From NCBI GenBank assembly GCA_021832495.1, contig JAKBKR010000030.1:1-11551 (forward strand): DNA of 11,551 nucleotides. The letters are read 5' to 3'. Under the pieces are notes generated by a model. It was not told the DNA's origin. It saw only the letters and a list, made by a program, of their open reading frames with translations, and ran no database searches. Numbering within the stretch: position 1 is the first letter of the stretch; every line of letters starts with the position of its first letter. The position numbers and the translations under genes are program-made. Shown piece after piece: positions 6,052 to 11,551 of the stretch. This stretch comes from a bacterium (GTDB taxonomy: Archaea > Thermoplasmatota > Thermoplasmata > Lutacidiplasmatales > UBA184).

Positions 6052-7013
6052 GCTACCTCAAGGACTTGGGCCTCCCTACCATCTACGTCGGCGTTCAAGG
6101 GGTGGCCCTTGTTCTGGCGTTCCCGTTCATCCACGCAGGACTCCAGCAGGCAGCCACCCCGAACTCGCCGACGAGCATCATCCCCCTGCTCATAGCGATC
6201 ATCGTAGCGCCCTTGCTGATCATCCTCTTCGCAAAGAAAGCTTCCAACTCCCTCGGCTCCATCCGCTTCCTCTTCACGGGGGTGATCTGCGTCTCGATCT
6301 TGATCACGCTCCAGCCGGCTATCGCCTTGTTGCTTCCCCTTCCCATCGGATTCTCGAGCGGACTCTCCTTCGACCCGTCCATCTATATTGCGCTCTTCGT
6401 TGCCTCGATGTGCTTCCTCGCCCTGCTTCTTGAGCCCCAATGGTATGTGGTCGATTCGGTGGGCTTCCTCGCCGGGGGAGCGCTCACTGCCCTCCTCGGG
6501 ATATTCATCGGGATCCTTTGGGCACTCGTGTTCCTGTCGATCCTGATGGTGTACGATGCCATCGCGGTCTATTGGACGAAGCACATGATCTCCCTCGCCG
6601 ATGTGGTGAGCGACATGAAGCTCCCCATCATGATGGTGATGCCGTCGGAGGCATCCTTCGACTACACGAGGGTCTCCCTGAAGGACCACCGGGACAAGGT
6701 CAAGGCGCGCCCGGAAGAGCGGGAGGCGCTCTTCATGGGGCTCGGCGACGCGGTCATTCCCGGTGTCCTAGTCGTGAGCAGCTACGTGTTCCTGCCGCAG
6801 ACCCGACTCTTTGGTTGGCTCCCAGGAGGCCTGTTGACCGCGTTCTGTGTCATGGCCGGTTCCCTGGTGGGCTACATGGTCCTCATGCGTGCGGTCGCGA
6901 GTGGGAATCCTCAGGCCGGGCTCCCCTTTTTGAACGGTGGCGCTATCGCCGGATTCCTGCTGAGCTATCCCATCATCTTCCACTCCTTCTCCTACGGCAT
7001 CACCTGGCCATAG
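6048..7013 (+). CDS. Presenilin/signal-peptide-peptidase-like intramembrane aspartyl protease (A22 family)
   Basis: The 321-residue, highly hydrophobic protein appears to have about nine membrane helices. The two catalytic aspartates are in the A22 motifs: YD at 169-170 (SILMVYDAIAVYW, Asp170) and GxGD at 231-234 (FMGLGDAVIPG, Asp234). The third motif, PAL in presenilin, appears as GLPFLNGG at 291-298, so Ala is replaced by Phe (Pro293-Phe294-Leu295). Between the aspartates is a charged loop (about 201-228) as in archaeal homologues. The family cleaves transmembrane helices within the bilayer; archaeal substrates are largely unknown. The ATG at 6048 overlaps the aIF2 beta stop (ATGA), implying one message and coupled translation. 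An open frame runs upstream through aIF2 beta in another phase and is not coding. The stop faces the next minus-strand gene with a 42-nt gap. Confidence 0.93.
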   Translation: MSYLKDLGLPTIYVGVQGVALVLAFPFIHAGLQQAATPNSPTSIIPLLIAIIVAPLLIILFAKKASNSLGSIRFLFTGVICVSILITLQPAIALLLPLPIGFSSGLSFDPSIYIALFVASMCFLALLLEPQWYVVDSVGFLAGGALTALLGIFIGILWALVFLSILMVYDAIAVYWTKHMISLADVVSDMKLPIMMVMPSEASFDYTRVSLKDHRDKVKARPEEREALFMGLGDAVIPGVLVVSSYVFLPQTRLFGWLPGGLLTAFCVMAGSLVGYMVLMRAVASGNPQAGLPFLNGGAIAGFLLSYPIIFHSFSYGITWP

Positions 7014-7055
7014 ACCGCACAGGGTTCGCTCCTCGGAAATGTTCCCGCGGGGCAC

Positions 7056-7520
7056 TCAAGGGTGGGGGAGTACGGACTCGGGCACCATGGGGGGCGAGAA
7101 CCGCTCGCCCATCCTACCCGTTCCATGACTTAACGACCGGATCTCGCCTTCGAGCCAGGTCCAGAACTGCTTCTCGAACTCGTGGGCCATGATCATACCG
7201 GCGCCGGCACCCCCGGCGGCGCCTACGGCACCGAGGAGGATGAATCCCTCCAGCGCCGGGATGGCCACATCTCTTCCCCACGCGCCCGTCCGCAAGGTCA
7301 CGTCCAATCCCGACGAAGACTCCGTCAGGTCCACCTCGGCGTCCCGGACAGCTCCGATGACCGTGCGGAGGACCCCCCGCTTGAAACCACGGACCCGTTT
7401 GTACCTTGGATGGTCCTCTTCCAGTCGGACTTCCATCCCCCGTGAGGAGAGGTGTTCCATAATGGAATGGGTGAGGGAACCCAGGTCGACGTTCTCGATA
7501 CGGACCCGTTCGTGCTTCAT
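7056..7520 (-). CDS. Uncharacterised protein with glycine-rich hydrophobic segment
   Basis: I do not recognise this 154-residue protein. Residues about 1-85 look like a small alpha/beta domain: a beta strand (RVRIENVD), an amphipathic helix (LGSLTHSIMEHLSSRG), then strands EVRLEEDHPRYKRVRG, VLRTVIGAVRDAEVDLTE and GLDVTLRTGAWGRD. Residues about 88-112 form one hydrophobic helix or hairpin with small-residue packing (GAVGAAGGAGAG, 97-108), suggesting membrane association. An acidic-aromatic helix follows (HEFEKQFWTWLEGEI), then a polar tail. The ATG at 7520 lies 21 nt after the dUTPase stop, so it is likely cotranscribed with it; no Shine-Dalgarno is visible. Nothing in the sequence ties it to nucleotide metabolism. 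That it is a gene is supported by the ordered domain pattern and the operon spacing. Confidence 0.75.
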   Translation of the reverse strand: MKHERVRIENVDLGSLTHSIMEHLSSRGMEVRLEEDHPRYKRVRGFKRGVLRTVIGAVRDAEVDLTESSSGLDVTLRTGAWGRDVAIPALEGFILLGAVGAAGGAGAGMIMAHEFEKQFWTWLEGEIRSLSHGTGRMGERFSPPMVPESVLPHP

Positions 7521-7541
7521 CGATGGTATGACCGGGTCGCT

Positions 7542-7982
7542 TCAGCGCCCCGTACTGCCAAAGCCGCCCTTCCGGTCTCCTTGGGTCACGACCCGTCCCC
7601 ACCGGACGGTAGCGGGCGGGTTGTGCACCATCCGGACCTGGGCAATGCGGTCTCCGGCCTTGATCCGGAAGCTCTTCCCAAACAAGAGCGTCAAGGGAAC
7701 CTTGACTTCGAGGGCATAGTCCCGGTCGATCGTCCCGGGGGCGTTCACCATGAGGACCCCCTGGCTGGAGAGTCCGCTCCGGGGTCGGACCTCGAGGAAC
7801 GTTCCTTTGGGTGGGCGCATCTTCAACCCCGTGCGGACGAGCGTCACCTTACCGGGAACGAGCACCGTGTCTTCCGCGGCATGGAGGTCCAGGCAGGCGC
7901 TCTCCGTAGTGGCCCGGATCGGCTTGTTCGCCAACGGCGCATCGTCCACTTTTTCGATCAGGATCTCTCCCCCCCTCGCCAT
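7542..7982 (-). CDS. dut: dUTP diphosphatase (trimeric dUTPase)
   Basis: The 146-residue protein has all five trimeric dUTPase motifs in order: motif I ACLDLHA (29-35), motif II RPRSGLS (66-72), motif III GTIDRDYALEVKV (83-95) with the catalytic Asp86 and uracil-gating Tyr89, motif IV GDRIAQV (110-116), and motif V RKGGFGSTG (137-145) as the C-terminal flap. It hydrolyses dUTP to dUMP and pyrophosphate, keeping uracil out of DNA and supplying dUMP for thymidylate synthesis. Motif III differs a little from the usual GVIDSDYRGEI. The frame is open to 8177, but the ATG at 7982 fits both the family N-terminus and a TATA-like box 26 nt upstream, so the message is probably leaderless. It is divergent from ubiD (104 bp between starts). 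dCTP deaminases share the fold, but motif V and the length fit dUTPase. Confidence 0.93.
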   Translation of the reverse strand: MARGGEILIEKVDDAPLANKPIRATTESACLDLHAAEDTVLVPGKVTLVRTGLKMRPPKGTFLEVRPRSGLSSQGVLMVNAPGTIDRDYALEVKVPLTLLFGKSFRIKAGDRIAQVRMVHNPPATVRWGRVVTQGDRKGGFGSTGR

Positions 7983-8002
7983 GGCGAAGCCGAGCGAAGG
8001 GA

Positions 8003-8013
8003 GGTTCAAAAGG
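8003..8013 (-). promoter_or_regulatory. TATA-like promoter of dut
   Basis: The minus strand reads CCTTTTGAACC, centred near 8008. This is 26 nt before the ATG at 7982, as expected for a leaderless archaeal message. Confidence 0.45.
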
Positions 8014-8054
8014 ATGGCGAACGGCCCTAGGAGCTTGGACCCTCGGGCGGACGT

Positions 8055-8063
8055 ACTTATATC
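8055..8063 (+). promoter_or_regulatory. TATA box of the ubiD-ubiA operon
   Basis: The sequence ACTTATATC is centred near 8059. Transcription would start at about 8085-8087, which is the ATG itself, so the message is probably leaderless. This argues against the in-frame TTG at 8075 as the start. Confidence 0.6.
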
Positions 8064-8086
8064 CGGCTCACCTGTTGGAGCCCGAG

Positions 8087-9571
8087 ATGAACCGGAGTTG
8101 GAAAAACCTCGGAGAATTCCTCGGGTTCCTGGAAGGTAAGGGGGAACTTGTCCGTGTGCACAGGACGGTGGACCCACGGCTGGAAATGTCCGAACTGGCT
8201 CTTCGCGCCGTTCGCAACGGGGGACCGGCCCTCATGTTCGATCCGCCCAAGGGATCCTTGGGACCCGTGGTCATGAACCTCCTCGGGACCGAGCAACGCA
8301 TTGCATGGGCCTTGGGAGGGGAGACCCTGAAAGAACCTCGAGAAAGGATAGAGGGACTGCTCCGGCTTAAACCACCGGGAGGTCTTGGGGAGATGCTTTC
8401 CGACCTTTCGGGGACCATCGAGAACCTGCAGAGCTTGAGAGCCCTCGGGCCCAAGCGGGTGAGCCGCGCTCCCTGCCAGGAGGTGATACGGGAGAACGGG
8501 GACTTGGACCCTTTGCCGATAATCACCTGCTGGCCAAAGGACGGCGGACCCACCATCACCCTTCCGCTCGTGATCACGAAGAATCCCGAGACCGGGCAGC
8601 AGAACGTCGGCATTTACCGTTTGCAACGCTATGGGAAGGAAACCTTGGGGATGCATTGGCAGATCCATCGGGTCGGCGCGGAGAACTATCGTCGTTATGC
8701 CCGCCGTGGGGAGGCCATGCCGGTCGCGGTGGTCGTGGGGGCCGACCCCACGACCGTCTTTTCCGGTCTCGCGCCAGTACCCGAGGGAATCAGCAAGTTC
8801 GCCTTCGCCGGCCTCCTGCGCGGGAAGCCGGTCGAACTGGTACCTTGTCGTACCGTAGACCTTGAGGTCCCTGCCGAAGCCGAGTTCGTGCTGGAGGGCA
8901 CGGTGCATCCAGGGGAGCTCCATGTGGAGGGCCCCTTCGGAGACCACACGGGGTACTATTCGCTCCCGGAAGAGTTCCCTGTGATGCACGTGGGTTGCAT
9001 CACGCATCGGGAGAACCCGGTCTACCTTACCACGGTGACCGGGAAGCCTCCGACAGAAGATGCCGTCCTCGGAATGGCCGTAGGGGACCTTTTCCTCCCG
9101 GTCATTCGTATGGTGCTCCCAGAAGTGGTCGACCTGTTCCTCCCCATGGAGGGGCTATTCATCAATGTGGGCATCGTCTCCATACGAAAGAGCTTCCCAC
9201 AGCACGCCCGAAAGGTCATGCACGCCCTTTGGGGCCTCGGGCAACTGATGTTTGTCCGATACCTTATCGTCGTAGACCACGATGTGAATCCCCGCAACCT
9301 CCGGGAGGTGCTCTACCGGGTGGGACTCCAGGCCGATCCCCGGGAGGATGTGACGATAACGGACGGACCCGTCGACCAACTCTCGATATCAAACCGCTTG
9401 GAGAATGTGGGGGGAAAGATGGGGATCGACGCCACGAAGAAAGGGCCGGAGGATGGATACCCTCGTCCCTGGCCGGAGGAGGCAACCATGGATGCGGCCG
9501 TACTCCGGCGGGTCGATGGGATCCTCAATGAACTTCCCGAACTCCGGAAGGCCCTCACCCCGCGCGCATGA
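8087..9571 (+). CDS. ubiD: UbiD-family decarboxylase, MqnL-like (menaquinone biosynthesis)
   Basis: The 494-residue enzyme has the full UbiD layout. By comparison with the characterised family member Fdc1, NVGIYR (173-178) supplies the metal-binding Asn173 and the catalytic Arg178, MHWQIHR (190-196) the metal-binding His194, FAGLLRGKPVEL (240-251) the Glu250, and EGPFGDHTGYY (281-291) the acidic pair Glu281 and Asp286. The C-terminal part has KSFPQHARKVMHALWG (368-383) and GGKMGIDATKK (443-453). These enzymes use prenylated FMN, made by UbiX, to decarboxylate unsaturated or aromatic acids. Phrases such as TCWPKDGG, MHWQIHR and PPTEDAVLG resemble the menaquinone-pathway subgroup (MqnL). Archaeal anhydromevalonate phosphate decarboxylase is also UbiD-type and is the main alternative. 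The adjoining UbiA gene (ATGA overlap) favours quinone synthesis. No ubiX gene is in the window. Confidence 0.93.
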   Translation: MNRSWKNLGEFLGFLEGKGELVRVHRTVDPRLEMSELALRAVRNGGPALMFDPPKGSLGPVVMNLLGTEQRIAWALGGETLKEPRERIEGLLRLKPPGGLGEMLSDLSGTIENLQSLRALGPKRVSRAPCQEVIRENGDLDPLPIITCWPKDGGPTITLPLVITKNPETGQQNVGIYRLQRYGKETLGMHWQIHRVGAENYRRYARRGEAMPVAVVVGADPTTVFSGLAPVPEGISKFAFAGLLRGKPVELVPCRTVDLEVPAEAEFVLEGTVHPGELHVEGPFGDHTGYYSLPEEFPVMHVGCITHRENPVYLTTVTGKPPTEDAVLGMAVGDLFLPVIRMVLPEVVDLFLPMEGLFINVGIVSIRKSFPQHARKVMHALWGLGQLMFVRYLIVVDHDVNPRNLREVLYRVGLQADPREDVTITDGPVDQLSISNRLENVGGKMGIDATKKGPEDGYPRPWPEEATMDAAVLRRVDGILNELPELRKALTPRA

Positions 9572-10425
9572 AACGCGAGCTGAACCAGCTCTTACTCCCC
9601 CAGCAATTGGGGTTGAATCTCTTCCTGGCCTTGGGATTCATCGGAGGTGCCACGGGGTGGCGCATCTCAGTCTGGACGGGTCTTTGGATCGTCGTAGGGT
9701 TCGTCGCCTTCCGGAACGCTGGGCATGCCTTCAACCAGATCGTCGACCTTCGCTACGATGCGCAGAATCCGCGGACCCGGGACCGGCCCCTAGTCACGGG
9801 ACGATTGAGCATCGGAGCAGCAAAGCTCGTTGTCTTAGCGAACATTGTCATCCTTTTCGTGGCGGCCTACCTACTGAATTTTCTCGTCCTTCTTCTCGCT
9901 CCCGTGGCGCTCGCGCTTGTGTTAGGCTATTCCTACACCAAAAGGTACACCGCCTGGACCACGGTCCTCCTCGGGATGGTCGAGGCGATGATACCTGTGG
10001 GCATCTATCTCGCCACCCAGCAGGCGCTCAACCTTCCTGCCCTCGTCGGTGGATTCGCAGTGCTCAGTTTCGGAACCGGATTCGAGACGGTCCACAGCCT
10101 CGGGGACATTGCATCGGACCGGGAACTGGGCCTCCACTCGATCCCGACGTTCTTGGGGCGCGAAGGGGGAATCGCAGCGGCAGCGGCGTTCTTCTCGGTT
10201 TCCCTGGGGCTCTTCGGAATCTACGGAGCGGTTCTGGGCCTTGGAGGTCTCTATCTGGTGGGACTGATCGGTATGGGGGCGGCCTTGGCATGGGAGATAC
10301 GGGCCTTGTCGAAGAAGGGTCTCCCGATTTCCAAGGTGTTCTGGGCGAACTTCGCCTTCGGCATGTTCTTCCTCCTTGGGATTCTCTTCGGTCAGGTACA
10401 TCTCCCGGGATGGCCGGCTCCCTGA
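9568..10425 (+). CDS. ubiA: UbiA-family prenyltransferase, MqnP/4-hydroxybenzoate polyprenyltransferase-like
   Basis: The 285-residue integral membrane protein has about eight or nine hydrophobic helices and both aspartate-rich motifs of UbiA enzymes: NQIVDLRYD at 56-64 (N-x3-D-x3-D) followed by NPRTRDRPLVTGRLS, and DIASDRELG at 180-188 (D-x3-D-x3-G). GYSYTKRYT at 120-128 matches the conserved segment between them. Such enzymes bind a Mg2+-polyprenyl diphosphate and transfer the chain to an aromatic acceptor in the membrane. The HAFNQIVD...NPRTRDRPL stretch resembles 4-hydroxybenzoate/6-hydroxynaphthoate transferases (UbiA, MqnP) more than archaeal lipid (DGGGP) synthases, but that judgement is by eye. 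The start ATG overlaps the ubiD stop as ATGA. Together the two genes look like the decarboxylation and prenylation steps of menaquinone synthesis in the futalosine route. The substrate is inferred. Confidence 0.92.
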   Translation: MKRELNQLLLPQQLGLNLFLALGFIGGATGWRISVWTGLWIVVGFVAFRNAGHAFNQIVDLRYDAQNPRTRDRPLVTGRLSIGAAKLVVLANIVILFVAAYLLNFLVLLLAPVALALVLGYSYTKRYTAWTTVLLGMVEAMIPVGIYLATQQALNLPALVGGFAVLSFGTGFETVHSLGDIASDRELGLHSIPTFLGREGGIAAAAAFFSVSLGLFGIYGAVLGLGGLYLVGLIGMGAALAWEIRALSKKGLPISKVFWANFAFGMFFLLGILFGQVHLPGWPAP

Positions 10426-10732
10426 GCCCACCTCATCGACAAACGACCCTCCAGAGAAGGCAAGCTTTCGAGACAGAGACGCAAGCCCACCGTGCCGTTC
10501 TGCGTTTACTTAAGGGACCACCGTGCCCTGCAAACCACACCGTCCCGGGAGGAAGACTTTCTTTGACGCGCCCGTACCATCGCCAACGGAGTGCCCCGAT
10601 CTGTTCGATAGGACCACGGTCCAACTCTGGGGACATGGCCTACGTACCTGGATCCTTTGACAGTCGAGGCGTTCGCCCTATGCCCTCTTCGGATGTCCCA
10701 CAGCTTCCGCCGGATTCGATAACGATGGTTTT
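10426..10732. other. Spacer between convergent ubiA and DUF973-like gene, with a possible small ORF
   Basis: No gene can be called with confidence. On plus, a TATA-like TTTACTTAAG (10505-10514) is followed by GGGAGGA (10547-10553) and, 9 nt later, a TTG at 10563 that opens a 78-codon frame ending at 10799. The frame overlaps the 3' end of the minus-strand neighbour, and its third-position GC looks lower than that of the adjacent genes. On minus, a 67-codon frame (10636 to 10433) runs antisense with no promoter or Shine-Dalgarno. A short T-run at about 10729-10733 could help end plus-strand transcription. Confidence 0.4.
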
Positions 10733-11551
10733 TCAGGGGACTATCGGAGGAAGCATCGGACTTGCCAACCACCGGTCGTACGCCGAACGGATAGTATAAA
10801 GCCCGTAGGCGAGAACCGCGTATCCGGCCACCACGACCAATCCAAGGATCGCGCTCACCACAGTGGAGAATGCTGCAATGCCCACCAGCACCGCCCCGAC
10901 AATCATCAACATGCGGCCTTGGTCGAGGGCTTGCTTTTCGGCCGGGCCTGCCAGGGGATAGAGTGCACCCCGCAGGCTCGCCGAAGCGAAGTAATAGATC
11001 AGGAACTCGACGACGGCGACGAGGACGTCAAACACAAGGACCACCTCGGTCAACTCGACGGCGAACGAGGACAATGATGACGGGGTCTGAGAGAACGCTA
11101 TCGAAATGGCGATGAAGAACACAGTGACGGCGGCAGCGATCGAAACGACGATCGATACGATGAACGTGTAGACCGTGTAGTCATAATCGCGGAGAGCTCG
11201 GCGCGCCCCATCCTCAAACTGAGGTCCGAACTCCAAGATTGCCATAGGAAGAGCCTTGATGCCCTCTCTCCATCGGAGCCACGCCACTATGGTCAGGATG
11301 AAACTTGCCAAACCGACGGCCACCAACAGGATCACCGGCCCCACGAGACCAAGCGTTCCCGGGTACGACACGCTTGGCGTACATACGGTAGAGTTGTTGT
11401 TAGTTCCGAGGGTCGAGCAATTGGAGGAAGGGGTGGGGGAGAGTAGGGAGGCACCATGGGAAGCCTCGACCGCGATAACAACCCCACTGATCACCCCGAT
11501 GACCAGCCCAAGAACGACCACGATCAGGTACAATGAGATCCCTTTTCGAAG
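10733..11551 (-). CDS. Multi-pass membrane protein, DUF973-like (N-terminus beyond window)
   Basis: The frame is open to the window edge, so the N-terminus is missing; 272 residues are visible. A TTG at 11533 is the first possible start, but the in-frame residues before it (LRKGIS) run straight into the first helix in a way that suggests real coding sequence. In numbering from 11533, hydrophobic segments lie at about 1-22, 62-86, 120-148, 163-185 and 209-249 (probably two helices). The loop at 23-60 is Ser/Thr/Asn-rich, with Cys39 and Cys51 and three N-x-S/T sequons (Asn38, Asn46, Asn47), which suggests an outward-facing, possibly disulfide-linked and glycosylated loop. A conserved-looking polar region is EFGPQFEDGARRALRDYDY (101-119). 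The pattern recalls archaeal DUF973 membrane proteins, whose function is unknown. The assignment is by appearance only. Confidence 0.7.
   Translation of the reverse strand, partial: LRKGISLYLIVVVLGLVIGVISGVVIAVEASHGASLLSPTPSSNCSTLGTNNNSTVCTPSVSYPGTLGLVGPVILLVAVGLASFILTIVAWLRWREGIKALPMAILEFGPQFEDGARRALRDYDYTVYTFIVSIVVSIAAAVTVFFIAISIAFSQTPSSLSSFAVELTEVVLVFDVLVAVVEFLIYYFASASLRGALYPLAGPAEKQALDQGRMLMIVGAVLVGIAAFSTVVSAILGLVVVAGYAVLAYGLYTIRSAYDRWLASPMLPPIVP

Noticed and set aside
10433..10636. A 67-codon minus-strand frame in the last spacer
   Set aside because: No promoter or Shine-Dalgarno precedes it, it is antisense to the spacer's better signals, and its product shows no motif.
9405..10799. 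A very long plus-strand frame (464 codons) across ubiD, ubiA and the following spacer
   Set aside because: It lies in another phase over two clear genes with intact motifs. Its Arg/Pro/Ser-rich product is typical of a shadow frame in GC-rich DNA. Only its last 78 codons were considered separately.
1..11551. CRISPR array, insertion sequence, prophage or toxin-antitoxin content
   Set aside because: I saw no regularly spaced direct repeats, no transposase or integrase motifs, and no composition break. The genes are mainly housekeeping.

Overview
The window is archaeal chromosomal DNA, GC-rich and densely coding. The domain call rests on a complete translation initiation factor aIF2 beta with its zinc ribbon, an archaeal-type presenilin/A22 membrane protease, and AT-rich TATA-like boxes about 26-27 nt upstream of start codons that have little or no leader. 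A UbiD/UbiA pair of the menaquinone type points to a respiring, menaquinone-making archaeon. A Thermoplasmatota-like euryarchaeote is my best guess, but the lineage is inference and not shown by the sequence. I saw no mobile element, CRISPR array, tRNA or rRNA.

Layout. (1) Positions 1-3243, minus strand: a four-gene operon reading leftward, with a DUF4129-like soluble protein, a single-pass membrane protein, a MoxR-type AAA+ ATPase and a DUF58 protein cut by the window edge. It has a TATA-like box at 3291-3300 and inverted repeats near the expected transcript start. (2) 3244-3568: a gene-poor divergent spacer with a nested stem-loop. (3) 3569-5304: a stand-alone asparagine-synthetase-type PP-loop protein on plus and a carbamate kinase on minus; they converge and share one CTAG palindrome as both stop codons. 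(4) 5305-5613: a second divergent spacer. (5) 5614-7013, plus: aIF2 beta overlapping (ATGA) a presenilin-like intramembrane aspartyl protease. (6) 7056-7982, minus: dUTPase followed by an unrecognised small protein with a glycine-rich hydrophobic segment. (7) 8087-10425, plus: a UbiD-family decarboxylase overlapping (ATGA) a UbiA-family prenyltransferase, probably the MqnL/MqnP steps of menaquinone synthesis. (8) 10426-10732: a spacer with a possible small ORF. (9) 10733-end, minus: a multi-pass membrane protein resembling DUF973, cut at its N-terminus by the window edge.

Genes that appear first in their transcription unit (carbamate kinase, aIF2 beta, dUTPase, UbiD) look leaderless or nearly so, while genes inside operons use a Shine-Dalgarno sequence (MoxR, DUF58) or an ATGA/GTGA stop-start overlap. 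This promoter geometry was used to choose several starts, which are shorter than the longest open frames.

Most of the content is housekeeping. The least explained parts are the MoxR/DUF58/DUF4129-like operon, the solo asparagine-synthetase domain, the coupling of a protease to aIF2 beta, the small protein after dUTPase, and the structured spacer at 3244-3568. I found no clear evidence of a wholly new system.
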